Assembly (NCBI GenBank): GCA_017479885.1
Contig: JAFVBR010000025.1
Coordinates: forward strand, 62,001 to 126,000
DNA: 64,000 bases
Direction of reading: 5' to 3'
Origin: Paludibacteraceae bacterium
GTDB taxonomy: Bacteria; Bacteroidota; Bacteroidia; Bacteroidales; Paludibacteraceae
Shown one piece after another: positions 20,401 to 26,302 of this stretch. The position numbers and the translations under genes were made by a program. Numbering within the stretch: position 1 is the stretch's first letter; the number at the start of each line of letters is the position of its first letter. The notes under the pieces were generated by a model. The model saw only the letters and a list, made by a program, of their open reading frames with translations. It had not been told where the DNA came from and ran no database searches.

Positions 20401-20463
20401 AAGCGGCATCAAGGCTGTCAGCGCCAACAGCAATACCACCGCAAACCTTCTGATATACATCAT
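5389..20463 (-). CDS. Giant (~5,024 aa) multi-module right-handed beta-helix surface protein with T9SS-like sorting domain
   Basis: Unbroken 15-kb ORF. The chosen start, ATG at 20461-20463, gives MMYIRRFAVVLLLALTALMP, a signal peptide probably cut before Gln24. About seven modules follow. Each opens with a YV--GxG-SW--A strand motif and most close with a (D/E)IGAYE-like strand; openings are near residues 25, 671, 1227, 2273, 2788, 3587 and 4094. Between them are parallel beta-helix rungs rich in GG-V-N and N-CI/L-NNT patterns, as in pectate-lyase-like and chlamydial Pmp-like repeats. Residues ~4440-4940 form a non-helix tail. The last ~80 (RLRIGG ... GYIVKVNDYGQTVINL) resemble a type A T9SS C-terminal domain. 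It probably displays an adhesin or glycan-binding fibre on the cell surface. It sits downstream of fimbrial genes. Enzymatic activity cannot be excluded, and no catalytic motif was recognised. Confidence 0.85.
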   Translation of the reverse strand: MMYIRRFAVVLLLALTALMPLTAQTDTIRYVRVNGSYQGSGMTWAQAKNNLQDAINDLHQYLIDNNLKSGSIYVGAGTYKPTESTESFGGGLQYTAFKVYSGIHIYGGFRADETRQEARPYLPDGSIDTLYRPLLDTLPSLESGQNAKLQPWNFRYPTILSGSHNSQPVFTFNSTHGQYVTTFPGNSYHVVWFATEGFIPVSAEGDEQNHALPLPNPAGVDGCTITGGYASDKTTADRIHAGFGGGAYMVPNSSLRNCLIYNCEAVMRGGGIYMDGGGDVDFCMIHTCQSQGVGIMQGYGGGVCIDYEGSVTRSYIVNNSSRLGGGVAICHAPDEYPWQSLDNWRETNGQQRRGEINVYSPHATACIISNNTATAEAGGLYLNDGGVGNHLTITRNNCVGTDVTYYGRRHGRSGGVYVLNGGQIYNSVVWGNRCSANNDIQFASYIAGSTEDVTDGEGNVVREGLKPKFFYSAVEKHDITDWSGVMKSSVMSLESTNTNEAANSANYPYFIGSNGKGRMIGHVGAGMNTSLPMGTIDEDYADGSVDTPDPEKVGIPRPIYWKPAAISSMAKMGLQVTDALHLSSQWIMHAHTATDLFGDLFEPMSTFGALIRREEQFGTALVSNQEKEQYLDKGYSQGSLDTYNQAVVADAQSHDVFLGTHLPDDGTEAQLPTLFVDPARNAGEKGIQIGEQGIGATWDKPVGTINDAIHYFRRCLKRIGSVSGTDTVFVYDGVSTVWYDGNGDCLYRIVSGTDTAYYKHVQILVKGFDRGAGNNATTAGIDAYLGSQLRTAAIRPTSNMRIYGGYATDAASTATSDRRPRENPTVVSADITKSGYENNSAHVLALINVRNVIIDGLRLFDGNANLNDEHSYAPIDPVTGEREAITYGGGLILNNASVEQAERIDMTGNIFRNGYIANCSAPDGAAVYVNSSNKKADGEYSRAELNILNCVIRNNTVGNGKDTIQVPGAGNAGVITARGGLAKIRMDHCDIVNNTGFAIETLEYTDNPTPVSGEDVVNENEGKVRIYNSVIYANGKVDRANRSKIEWPLSCRSASGSQNNVDGDYIYLDWDAPKPKNPAHCFPVLCRDFSDQYQKWAIRKVDMYQQTIYETGVSPQFFADSTSAAAYITAHPASGSWTWNKAVGTTDSGPVYLDYPYFDNPSRNVGHSEDGDKPMNGGIASYMPGNQNPMVNAACDESHLLWDINGIERTRGGDPDIGAIEGTHLPEKGTVLYVTPDGAGRRDGSSWNNAIAGNTVYAMSSAQAEHVSAQGDKLDEDNGTTRLINATTGNPVLTTDNRYQGGFAEDYITNFYSGEKQQVSTTNTNTIVINVYEDGIRQNTRDTLSNTINTSSTTKKTNNSSKVDSLSGVWRDDARFPYGEISGASRSLWRAKGNYTPHTADNTWLSSYTGTKDDVYLIQNQIAYISNEREENYISGLQYAVEKAAQKNKTEHNTEVQVWVGAGKYTDYKGFVMRDSVTVMGGFPAGKYASPGEEERVALMADSTTVMIPKSAQNAGLAARDYETILQVSDINPRKDSITLNPDARFYYDDDYNLTSSTYTFINKEDRQTVVHHFVQATAGATDVTSTYLYFPNFTNNNNAGPSTTKTNVNTSPNDSVLITIGQEEISGNQSCWYIKYPNKAKLVGSNYTHGNTTKYKVYTRDGSSQIEEVTGPSFWLRDGSLTGLSLWNTMQNVLAGNYQLQVDMSAIYYENAYRNDANTGVVFSVIDANGDTCAGPIVLHHNNPDQMRRYVIPITQPVSGTLTLNVSVGDGTHSTGENGADPETLANNGGNNRRYLSFAVPKLYRINTTNDYVESYSETITQNLSLDTVVVDTLVYVTKNNNSDKSRTPLRKRVLSMPDITNPVYGVSMGNPATKLADAVAHAERVPNDATYKRHSRGKQAIHPDRYYKEYNEVNWDGFTIRHGFVYDVVTAHGGGAGVCLFEGAHLKNCIITDNFYAAPKVKGGGVFCDGATAVVENCFILNNTTTRGSDIQQDQLFAGGMFLYEGTCFNSLIANNYAHGFGSVGLCVGAFYNNTVAYNKGTFSNSNSGNKKVGGVRMAVDAGNELFMANCIIYGNNGLAVDITSGSNPVAPFVNCYIQSESQITKQNFTHAILSHKEGVKDGNFGVNNLFINGVAPSAATTPFRADLNNAGEYTAGAKANNDFALQNKENSDTTCVNRGTEDFESALYTGVRHYIIRDNINLKVTDEQIKSNNYYKAVVGVTLPQNDVVYADRVQDCQVDIGAYEYDGTREIHPGFELVAFDPEQPEERELCAVYYVAESGEGLGTADSPDNAACPDKLQKVLDAAARLKLDLHRIKANNGTLPDTIYSINVALTGLITATYEDIYMDGDVKKVRRLTKDTAMSGIQHVVVKLSEGTYYPIRSTNNKMAMGMSEEVLPTRSIMVPHGVEIWGGYTNDSIDNTYDFYETYRDPLNHKTTLSGNVVNTKNNETGRAYHVLTFTNDLFNVDNSLYKENVLRSLKDRAIVDGISIENGMANGTEDEDRSGGGAVVNEYAHIRNCIVQNNEATKQGGGLYLLPASLVSGTVFTNNTAELGGGVYVVEPSEDEYAAYGSNDSVRNLAYARVYNSTLVGNSSSVRGGGMWYETNLRAKGVVLWHNTSNDMNNVAGVFDTGKEMTENNYPFAYTAVQARRLPGVNNIDLQSENSKDTRWTQNSVGDMRWRGDRAYYTSQTNTESYYYMEKLSALVRAGMPYSLYQSLRRSYPSLELRDMAGVARMKEPFDADEGNISYLKHMTFTPENKDNKFIEIGARALNFEMLPSLRRPFTRLYVANPEYVDLDNANLLLNSGDPLYSQQGSSMANPFQRFSDALDYIIDLRSSEEVTSNNRMFRDIYRDTHFEIFIAGGNYYPTHNARGEEGHARAATFLLPEGVSVVGGLDPNVYYCQAGYNFDFLQPMSGNDILNYSGTDVGSNERTDIYDADGNDITASVGVSLISSITDSIWGKRPRTDINGNNIYEPWEFLYTTTFSGETPRGVGAEDNVYHVFTCYADSSHLGALPRRFGNDDGTESHMKFTNQLDAHSSGTECAYSELHRMIIFNGVNITDGNARDLETDAVRNTRMFYRGGGLLVDGSWENGDLDSGQQLNSTGDTVDIAGYDSSDPDAKGLRDIPVIIMASQFLGNNAIQGGAVFSNGSLTILSSSFAQNFTEGPDAYENTDASQNIIKYTGGGAIAANSTVRISNTIFANNEAMLGDWSKRMSASAPGYDRQAFGGAIWGGKYSNMRLLNCDVVNNKAVSYPAVYVDHFNDANKFSVNTIYWGNRASGLEDEAVTFAGGWAAIKDLLDLNKDVYSYRTAADKDRTLELIDKRKAGTITEAETTELDAFEEHQIMFFCAYRPGFGPEPELSPGKITIPDSYNAYSQLGTNIGGTYDPREVPFLGEAVNYYSIFKGNNNINITFENEGVDGPNFVLPSAQAGKEGYNPSANWMPSRINNLTDNGWSYLTLTSDTDSGETEFRKAGGADNDHNQSGTNAWEQLPENRVGGGPYNFYAYTFTDQYHVTFMPLGEQFYMQFRNSMLNASSDSHGNMFRISSNPLLLNQEEKSYIDFGVYEYQHRSLRINQMNEVDVLWVAENENLERGNDGYSWETPTSNLQAAIETLMRSRNGHAKQVNIIKGEYKPNALLGSGDDISLSFTIQSRLMNNGALTPQTGKEYGIESLTIRGGYDPDIPDEAGYNPEKNPVVFSLARRTSTTEQQLGHIVNILDAEQYTTLIDQVEGVTSTETGHAIPITFDGITFQNTLSELSAGGAAIYYHEQTKYNQTLGAKGTTLLAPPASMECDEREENCYWIVNNKPKLTIRNCTFRNNGASELNPVSAVRVDGGGGSTFIVNSLFHNTTGNPVDAVNTVVLNCTFAQNGGHLTLRETTEDYGLDAHGDPVAMEFHSSMHNSVLWREDRLHSGATHWSITDAGGAELVLGVSDSLTFNAYSRPDNEPNPTASDVEDAKNNLIISRTNSDVLLGPNFVNPDEGNYRLYPSKRVMNTGSNETYARLVWPEYYYPDPTDKTAYEYLMRNIHMDQSTYDTLQTTIRVNDKDSLITYVVLRAHKDYDLASTARLQSTQIDRGAYECPSSGQRIIYVNPNRVSATGNETGRNWEEAYGADKLQLAIDAASIFSNNNADKKAYVFVQGNTASQGNLIVREGVDVYGSLPRGYVYQAIPVNAEVDEWEYTEAEIQAYLNRVRAARAGMAASGNTPSVISGISTVSVLAHAKNTVIDGFLITNNATPESPATTPAVDIQVPNVAVKNCLIAGNVMDDGQPVVNLLGRTDGRSLLYNSLIYGNTAGTLVNVGGNGRVLNCTLVADNAGETLIGGSNDATHVQNIIAANESAGRYQQFAPYMRPGANTYEPASYLTEHRPYWYQLIETSNQINAGNDDGVTVQNGANTIASNFAWAVNFDTDRDILGNPRRLGGRLDNGCFETWRITDNRSATNLTNGKAYGDQLKYVTDLTAADWTYDAATATEEEKETKDAIKQLYDSLINNYIAIDKADFWNENYGGNLYPHQGSVVYVMNDASLVIDTIGSSPLFTVSEPIRPGYVLVKNGGSVYGQGNALQFGYVAADKPFAEGAQYGLISMPFDCNISATQSSLPFDAYTYDIAARAAYNYEFRSEESDLWKPYDKTLQMPRTNGWLLKMSSALSAADTMRFVGWSTQGSYAYEETAGAFEKIVTLAQNDNLPSDGTAHFTKVEDMGWNLTGMPYLVSNYRTDDPFVQDDFNMHLPHILYKMNTEGKYVKNSTSYAVTSWTDEEPLSLHEGFFLQTAAIDDYEDLHYKLPVYSGPTPLRAPRHLVMMSNFDGEGDVLNVLPDEDAEKQITYTMGRDGVKWLLSDMPQLYMLAGKNSRLSFAGAAPTEIDLPLGVNIPAANDSALWDKSSLYTFSLPEPEAFEEYGYVWLIDRGQNRVVNLLQNSYTVNLTPQTDNSRFRLRIGGYPLGSPGKREYIVYTFNETLYIRGLMDGDKISIFAPTGALVKTEIVNGVSEYSTPLHHQSGYIVKVNDYGQTVINL

Positions 20464-20666
20464 ACCATGATGTCTCAGGTCAGCAGTGCCGAGCAGGTTT
20501 TTCTGGTCAGAGGTGTCATACAATGACCTTTCCCTTGTTAATATGTGATTTCTTCTTGTCAATTTTTTTGTGTGGTATTTATCGTCCAACCACATACAGA
20601 CGTTATTCTAATATTATATTTCAAATCGGTTTTTCCTCAAAGACAAGCCAATGCCCGTCTTTACAA

Positions 20667-21710
20667 TCAATCTACATATATTGTTTCCGATTTGTCTGCC
20701 GTCAGGGCAGTTGTAAAACTGAGTTGTCCGCGTACCCACGGTACGAACACCTCAGGATTGGTAATTGTAAGTTTCAAGTCATCGGTGTAGGTATTTCCTT
20801 CACTTACATTCTTAAGGTTTACATCAACATGCAGCGGGAACTTGCCTTCCGAAGTTTTGTAAGGAATGGTGTAGAAATATGTTCTGCCTGCCCACCATGT
20901 GCCTGCAACATCTCCAAGCAACGGTGCTGCCGGAGTATATCCGTCAGCCGCAGTAAATTCCTCATGCACATTTCCTGTAGGACGGAAGAGGAAACTCTCA
21001 CCCTTGAAAAGATTTCTGGTACTCATGCCTGTGACACGCAGCAGAGAGCGTTTGTCTTCGGGTACATTCCATTTGAGGTCAATCTTAGCCGCCACATGAT
21101 AAAGCATGAGGTTGGCACGCGGTGCATTACTCCACACATTGATATCGCCGTAATACTTGTCTCCCACCTTATAATTATAAGGTGTTGAATATACGTTATG
21201 AATGTCTTCCTGCAGTTCGTCGGTGACAGTGAAAGTGATATTCTTTACGGCGTCTTCGGAAGAAGGATCGGTGTTGCTCAATGTCAGCGGCTGCTTGCTC
21301 ATGGCAGCATATACGCGGCAGTAGTCCAATGTGCCGAGAACAGGAGTAAGTCTTTTGAAGGTAACTTTGCAGCGGTAAACAATGTCTCCGCCTGTGTATG
21401 CAGTATCCACTTTTTCCCATACTTCGGTATCAGTTTTCCCTCCATCATAGAGATCGGTTCCGACAATCGACCTAATCTCCTCTCGTCCGCTTTTTGCCTT
21501 GAATACAATGAAGACATAGGCATAGTGAGGCAGTTCGAGGCTCTCTGCGAATCCTGGATCACCCGCTATACGGCGCGGCGTGAGTTGTTGTGAGGATACG
21601 GGTACGACAAACTGCACAGGCAAATCGACAGGTTCTGTCTCCAGACTTTCGTTACAAGCCGCTAACAACCCCGTTGCAAGCAAAAGCAATATGTACTTAT
21701 ATATCTTCAA
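20667..21710 (-). CDS. Fimbrillin-like accessory lipoprotein (minor fimbrial subunit)
   Basis: A 347-residue protein with a lipoprotein signal MKIYKYILLLLATGLLAAC (Cys19). The mature part is beta-rich, with patterns seen in Bacteroidales fimbrillins: an N-terminal strand VDLPVQFVVPVSSQQLTPRR, a central HVAAKIDLKWNVPEDKRSLLRV strand pair and a late FYTIPYKTSEGKFPLHVDVNL segment. It is shorter than the major fimbrillin and lies after the anchor gene with an 18-nt gap, the place occupied by tip or accessory proteins (Mfa3/4, FimC-E type). Function by position; the exact family is uncertain. About 200 nt separate it from the giant gene. Confidence 0.7.
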   Translation of the reverse strand: MKIYKYILLLLATGLLAACNESLETEPVDLPVQFVVPVSSQQLTPRRIAGDPGFAESLELPHYAYVFIVFKAKSGREEIRSIVGTDLYDGGKTDTEVWEKVDTAYTGGDIVYRCKVTFKRLTPVLGTLDYCRVYAAMSKQPLTLSNTDPSSEDAVKNITFTVTDELQEDIHNVYSTPYNYKVGDKYYGDINVWSNAPRANLMLYHVAAKIDLKWNVPEDKRSLLRVTGMSTRNLFKGESFLFRPTGNVHEEFTAADGYTPAAPLLGDVAGTWWAGRTYFYTIPYKTSEGKFPLHVDVNLKNVSEGNTYTDDLKLTITNPEVFVPWVRGQLSFTTALTADKSETIYVD

Positions 21711-21728
21711 ATTCTGTCGTTCAGTATC

Positions 21729-22763
21729 TTATAATGTGGGGTTATACGTACCGCCCTCTTTCCAATCGAGCGTCACCTGCGCACCCATTTCGGAGTCGCC
21801 GACAGGTGAGACCCTGCCTTTGTCGTCAAGTTTTGCCCTGATTATCTTCACGTGTCCTGCATTGAGTGGTGCCTTGGCTGTAAGCAGTGTTTCGGTAACA
21901 GTGCCGTCTGACAGGCTGACATATACTGCCATTTCCCAGTAGTTGCCCTCGGCATCAGCCGTGTCGGCCGACGGGAAACTGACTGCGGCAAAGCACACTT
22001 TGCTGTTCACACTCTGAGCCAACGGCATGCGTCCGGGGAGAAGCGCCCGAGCCGTTGCGGTATTTTCGGCATCAACCACCACTTTTCTGCTGAACGAATA
22101 TGTGCTGTCCGCAATCATGAACTCGTCAGCCGTGCCCCTCACTTCAGCACGTATTCCGTCGTTGGTGCAACCTGCAGTGTCAAGCACAAGCACTGACGCG
22201 CAGTTTGCCATATAGAGTGTAACTTCAAACTCCTGATCACCAACCGTATCCTGTATCTGCATAGGCAAGCGCGAAGCGAACAATCCGGTACGCTGGGGGC
22301 TGAAGCGCGTCCCTTCCGGCAGCGTAAGACGTGAAACCTTGCTGCCAACGGTATCGGCAATCCGGACTATCTCATTGTAGTCAAGATTAGCCACGCAGAG
22401 ATTCATATAATTCTCAACAGGCAAGTAAAACACGTATTCCGAACGGTTGTCATCGATAATCTCATACTTGTAGAACGACCTCACATCGTCAGGTTGCGTG
22501 TAAAACGATATATCAACATCGTGAGCCATGTCTGAAAACACAGGGGCAAGATAGCGGCTGATTTCTTCTTTGGCCGGCAGGTCGGCATCCGCGTGAAGCA
22601 CTTCGTCGAGTTCGGTTTGCATATTGGTTATCAAACGAAGCTTGTAAACCATCTTATAATCATAGCCGCAATTGCTCAAATCATCGTCAATAAGGGAGCA
22701 ACCCTGCATGAGAATCACGCAGAAGAGCAGTATATATATATAATATGGTGTCGAAGTTTTCAA
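21729..22763 (-). CDS. FimB/Mfa2-family fimbrial anchor lipoprotein
   Basis: A 344-residue protein with the signal YYIYILLFCVILMQGC (lipid-attachment cysteine at about residue 22). The hallmark CSLIDDDLSNCGYDYKMVYK follows, then LRLITNMQTELDE, the pattern of the FimB/Mfa2 (DUF1812) family. These outer-membrane lipoproteins cap the shaft at its base and set fimbrial length. The C-terminus ends in a beta strand, QVTLDWKEGG. The gene follows the fimbrillin gene with a 186-nt gap holding a stable hairpin, consistent with lower expression of the anchor than of the shaft subunit. Confidence 0.85.
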   Translation of the reverse strand: MKTSTPYYIYILLFCVILMQGCSLIDDDLSNCGYDYKMVYKLRLITNMQTELDEVLHADADLPAKEEISRYLAPVFSDMAHDVDISFYTQPDDVRSFYKYEIIDDNRSEYVFYLPVENYMNLCVANLDYNEIVRIADTVGSKVSRLTLPEGTRFSPQRTGLFASRLPMQIQDTVGDQEFEVTLYMANCASVLVLDTAGCTNDGIRAEVRGTADEFMIADSTYSFSRKVVVDAENTATARALLPGRMPLAQSVNSKVCFAAVSFPSADTADAEGNYWEMAVYVSLSDGTVTETLLTAKAPLNAGHVKIIRAKLDDKGRVSPVGDSEMGAQVTLDWKEGGTYNPTL

Positions 22764-22866
22764 GTATTGAGACTTGTCAATCTGCCAGAGCTATATTCCG
22801 GCAAGGTAAGTTGTTCGTCATTCCCGAAGATTCCCTTGCCCGCCCAAGCCAATATTTTCTCTGTCA

Positions 22867-22892
22867 CCCCTGCCCGCCTAAGCGGACAGGGG
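22867..22892. promoter_or_regulatory. Stable 11-bp hairpin between major fimbrillin and anchor genes
   Basis: CCCCTGCCCGC, a CTAA loop and GCGGACAGGGG make an 11-bp stem with one wobble pair, lying 58 nt downstream of the fimbrillin stop reading frame side. On the transcribed strand no T run follows, so it is more likely an RNA stability or partial attenuation element than a full terminator. It would explain high shaft and low anchor expression. Confidence 0.5.
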
Positions 22893-22949
22893 ACAGGAAA
22901 ATGGAATCAATCAATAATTTCAAATACTTTCGTTATCGTTTTTATTGAA

Positions 22950-24839
22950 TCAGAGGGTCTCGGTAAATATCATACCTGCCTGCCATGTCAGGTCAACCGA
23001 CAGACCGAGTTCGAGTTCGGGAACGCGGAGGTCAGGAATAACGTTGTAAGCTTTCTTCAGGTCGCCGATAGTCAGATTGGCAGTGGTAACATAGTCCTGC
23101 AAGAAAACGCGGCCTCCTGTCATGGTCTGAGTTGCATATTCAGCCTTAGTAGGATCGAGAGAAGCTATCATATAGAACTTGGTACCCTTGGCAATAACTT
23201 TCTTGTTTACACCTACGAAGTCTTCGCCGTTGTTAACCATCTCGACAGCAATCTGGATTGCCTGGTCGGGAGCGGTCTGAAGTGCAAGAGTGTGGTTGGC
23301 TGTACTTGCAGTGGTAGCAGCAGCTGCGACACCGGCAGGAATCTGATTGTCATAGATGGTGTAAGCAGTAGCGGCGGTATTAGGCTCGAATTTCCAGTCA
23401 ACTTGTTTCTGACCACCGATAAACACAGCAGTTACAGGATAGCCTCCGGCAGGAACTGTGATGTTGGCATCAGCATTGTCAACCAGAGTGGTGGCATTGC
23501 TCAAAGCCAAAGTTACATCAAGACGACCAACTGCATACTGAATAGCGTCTTTGATGGCAACCGAACGCGTGTTCGACTTAACTTCAGCATTGTCTTCGGG
23601 ATATTCTGCAAGAATTCCTGCCCAGTCTTTACTTCCATCATAATACTGCTTGTTCGACTCGACATCTGTCTTGATAGCACTGTTGGCATAGTACCACAGG
23701 TTGGCAGGATAAACAAACTGGTCGGCAGGAGTGATATTCAGACCTTCAGCACTTGCGGTTGACTGGCTGATAAGTTCAAACTGCTTGCTTGTAGTATTGA
23801 ACGACAGACCTATAGCGCCGTCAGGCAGATAAGTTTCCTCAGCAGGATAGTTCTGAAGGGAAGCATCGAGTGTGACAACAGCCTTTGCGGGGTCAGTGTT
23901 ATCAGCTGTAGCTTTGCCGGTTGCAAGAATGTTGGCGCGGATAGCGAGTGCCATAGGGTTGTTGAGTTGAGCACGGCTGTAGAGAGCATTGTAAAGAGCC
24001 TGAACCAATGCCTGAACATTGGCGGAAGAACCACTGGTCATACCTGTACCGTTGGCAGCATTGTCAACAGTGAAAGTGGTGTAAAGGTCTTGCAGACCGG
24101 GGTCTGAAGAGTTTTCCCATGCCACATCAGGAGAAGTAGCATCATTGTCTTCGTCAGCCACAGTAGCAACGATAGAGTTCAGATAAGCAACCAGCACGTT
24201 ACCTTTGGTAGTACCCAGAGTTGCTGTATAGATAGCAGACGGTGCAAAGGTGAATGTGTTCGGTTCAACATTCCAGTTGGCCGGAGTTTCAAGATATCCG
24301 TACTGATGTTTTTTTGCATCATCATCGGCAGCAGCATTGACAGTACCGTTGCAAGCCTTTGCATAGAAGAGGAAAGCATTGGTACGCAGAGGTATCTGCA
24401 CGTCACGGAAGAGGTGTGCATTGCCTGATCCGGCTACTTCTGCTGCTGCAGGAGCAATGGCATTAGCCGTTGCGGTACCGGTAGCGGCGGGGTCACTTGC
24501 ATCTGCTGCTATTGCATTGAGAACAAGATTAACGCCGAAACGGCTGTGAGTAGCAAGAACGGGATCTGCAACCGTAAGGTCAGTTACATTGTAAGGAATG
24601 AGCACGATGCCGTCCATTCCGCGGAACTGGGCAGCTGTACCGGCCTGCTGAACGGTCTCAGGAGCCATGTTGCGTTTACCTACTGCCTGCTTGGGCAGAG
24701 AGATGGAGAACTGGGTTTTTACAACTTCGCCGTCGTAATTGCCGTTGGTTTTCTCGGGGTCGTTGTTGTTGCAAGCAACGAATCCCATGCCTACGAGTGC
24801 TATCGCACCTACATAAGCCAATGTCTTGATTGATTTCAT
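22950..24839 (-). CDS. Mfa1/FimA-type major fimbrillin precursor lipoprotein
   Basis: A 629-residue protein with a lipoprotein signal MKSIKTLAYVGAIALVGMGFVAC (Cys23), then NNNDPEKTNGNYDGEVVKTQ and a first strand FSISLPKQ. A basic loop GKR (residues 54-56) follows. In this family an arginine-specific protease removes the N-terminal strand so that the next subunit's strand can fill the groove; Arg56 is a candidate cut site (inference). The rest is a two-domain, alanine- and threonine-rich beta protein ending in VPELELGLSVDLTWQAG. It is followed by the anchor and accessory genes and preceded by DUF3868/DUF3575 genes, the typical Bacteroidales pilus operon. Codon use is strongly biased, as expected for an abundant protein. 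Confidence 0.8.
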   Translation of the reverse strand: MKSIKTLAYVGAIALVGMGFVACNNNDPEKTNGNYDGEVVKTQFSISLPKQAVGKRNMAPETVQQAGTAAQFRGMDGIVLIPYNVTDLTVADPVLATHSRFGVNLVLNAIAADASDPAATGTATANAIAPAAAEVAGSGNAHLFRDVQIPLRTNAFLFYAKACNGTVNAAADDDAKKHQYGYLETPANWNVEPNTFTFAPSAIYTATLGTTKGNVLVAYLNSIVATVADEDNDATSPDVAWENSSDPGLQDLYTTFTVDNAANGTGMTSGSSANVQALVQALYNALYSRAQLNNPMALAIRANILATGKATADNTDPAKAVVTLDASLQNYPAEETYLPDGAIGLSFNTTSKQFELISQSTASAEGLNITPADQFVYPANLWYYANSAIKTDVESNKQYYDGSKDWAGILAEYPEDNAEVKSNTRSVAIKDAIQYAVGRLDVTLALSNATTLVDNADANITVPAGGYPVTAVFIGGQKQVDWKFEPNTAATAYTIYDNQIPAGVAAAATTASTANHTLALQTAPDQAIQIAVEMVNNGEDFVGVNKKVIAKGTKFYMIASLDPTKAEYATQTMTGGRVFLQDYVTTANLTIGDLKKAYNVIPDLRVPELELGLSVDLTWQAGMIFTETL

Positions 24840-24926
24840 TGTTTTGAAATTGTTAATTGTTAATAATGTTGGTTGATTTAATGATATGTTGTTTTTTTAG
24901 TTGCTTAAGGGGCTTTGTTTATATAT

Positions 24927-26294
24927 TTATTGTTTGTTGTCGGTATGGTTGTCCTGTTTGTCATCTGTTCCCCATATTTTTTCCGCTTTTTCGGGTTCTC
25001 CTGTCATAAAGTATGCCACTCCCAGCGCCTCGTGCGAGCGCGGGTCGTCGCGGTATGGCAGGAGCAGGCGCAGAGCCTCGTCATAGTTGTGTTCCTTTAT
25101 CTGCTCCACTGCCTCGTTGATTGCTATAGCAGCCGAGTCTGTACGCAACTCGTAGAACACGCGGATATATCCTGCATTACGCTGGTCCTGAAGCAGGTGG
25201 TCGCGAATCCATTCGTAAGGTTTGCCGCAATTGATGGTTCTGATACGTTTTTCTTTCGTATCAGGATCTATAGTGGTGTCGTTAAGGATACGCATCACAG
25301 AGCCTCTGCCTTCAAAATCGGCATTCTCTATCTGCCAGCCGAATTCCGCCCATGCTTCACCTCCGTTGTTGACTTCGAATACAGAGTCGGCGACACCGGT
25401 ATGGTCGATAATATACTGTTTGAGTGCCTTGCCACGCTCTGCAGCCAGCCACTCGTTGTGTGCCATGCTGCCTTCGACAGATGCAAGACCCACTATCTGA
25501 ATAGTGCGTATCTGAGCCATAGTGTCAGCAAGCATAGTGTTGACAGCATTGACTATGGTGTCCAGACGGCTGGCATTGTTGCGGAAAGAACGCTTGAGGC
25601 GGATAGAATCGAGTTCGAAATGCACATACAAGACGTCTTCACGACGGCTGAGAACTTCGGTCTTGAGATAGGGAGTATAGTGGTCAGCCGGCACGAGCAG
25701 ACGGTTGTTGTCGATGGTCTTCAGCGTTGCGGGGTCCGGCTGTTTCACCTCAACAGGTGCGAAACCTGCCACCTGCTTCTCAGTCGGCAACTCGCTAAGT
25801 TTCTCCTCGAAGTAGGAATACGGATCAGAGCACTCATCATCCTGCTCAAGAATCTTGCAGCATCCTTCTTTGACCTGCGCCATACGGCAGATGCAGACGC
25901 TGTCGGTCAGCATCCAGCGGTAGTCAGCAAGCGGCAATAGCAGCGTGTCGCGGAGCACATTAACGCGCAGGCGCTGAGGGTAGTAGTCAGGTTCGGGTTC
26001 GTTCTTATGGTTAAGCACATGGTCGCGGTGCAGTTGGCGGATATTGTTCCATCCCTGGAGCACAACCGGCTCCATCAGGAAAGTGTCTTTACTGCCTACC
26101 AGTGCAGGCTGCAAAGTGATTTGATAGTCGGCGGCAGGACGACGGAGAGGCAAGTCGTACACTACCTGCACATCACCGCCGATGCGACTAATATCAACTA
26201 TGCGCATCTGCTCTTTTGCCTTATTTTCTCCGGCAGCAAAGACTGCCAATGACAACAAGACAGATGAAATAAATATGTATATTCGTTTGTTCAT
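24927..26294 (-). CDS. DUF3868/OmpA-like envelope protein of the fimbrial operon
   Basis: A 455-residue protein. A signal peptide (MNKRIYIFISSVLLSLAVFA) is followed by a beta-rich N-terminal region of the DUF3868 type. Residues ~220-340 form an OmpA-like peptidoglycan-binding domain: DTIVNAVNTML, then IQIVGLASVEGSMAHNEWLA and ERGKALKQYI. The last ~60 residues read as a TPR-like helix pair (YDEALRLLLPYRDDPRSHEALGVAYFMTGEPEKA). It probably links the outer-membrane assembly to the cell wall. It lies 8 nt after the DUF3575 gene and 87 nt before the fimbrillin. Confidence 0.78.
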   Translation of the reverse strand: MNKRIYIFISSVLLSLAVFAAGENKAKEQMRIVDISRIGGDVQVVYDLPLRRPAADYQITLQPALVGSKDTFLMEPVVLQGWNNIRQLHRDHVLNHKNEPEPDYYPQRLRVNVLRDTLLLPLADYRWMLTDSVCICRMAQVKEGCCKILEQDDECSDPYSYFEEKLSELPTEKQVAGFAPVEVKQPDPATLKTIDNNRLLVPADHYTPYLKTEVLSRREDVLYVHFELDSIRLKRSFRNNASRLDTIVNAVNTMLADTMAQIRTIQIVGLASVEGSMAHNEWLAAERGKALKQYIIDHTGVADSVFEVNNGGEAWAEFGWQIENADFEGRGSVMRILNDTTIDPDTKEKRIRTINCGKPYEWIRDHLLQDQRNAGYIRVFYELRTDSAAIAINEAVEQIKEHNYDEALRLLLPYRDDPRSHEALGVAYFMTGEPEKAEKIWGTDDKQDNHTDNKQ

Positions 26295-26302
26295 TTATTC
26301 CG

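Noticed and set aside
20464..20595. 44-residue N-terminal extension of the giant protein
   Set aside because: It is polar, lacks family features and would bury the signal peptide that starts at MMYIRRF.
22593..23762. 389-codon plus-strand ORF opposite the fimbrillin gene
   Set aside because: It spans the hairpin and intergenic gap and runs antisense to an obvious fimbrillin; serine/cysteine-rich translation without family features.
24915..25940. 341-codon plus-strand ORF opposite the DUF3868/OmpA gene
   Set aside because: Antisense shadow of a gene with a clear signal peptide and OmpA motif; no promoter or family pattern of its own.
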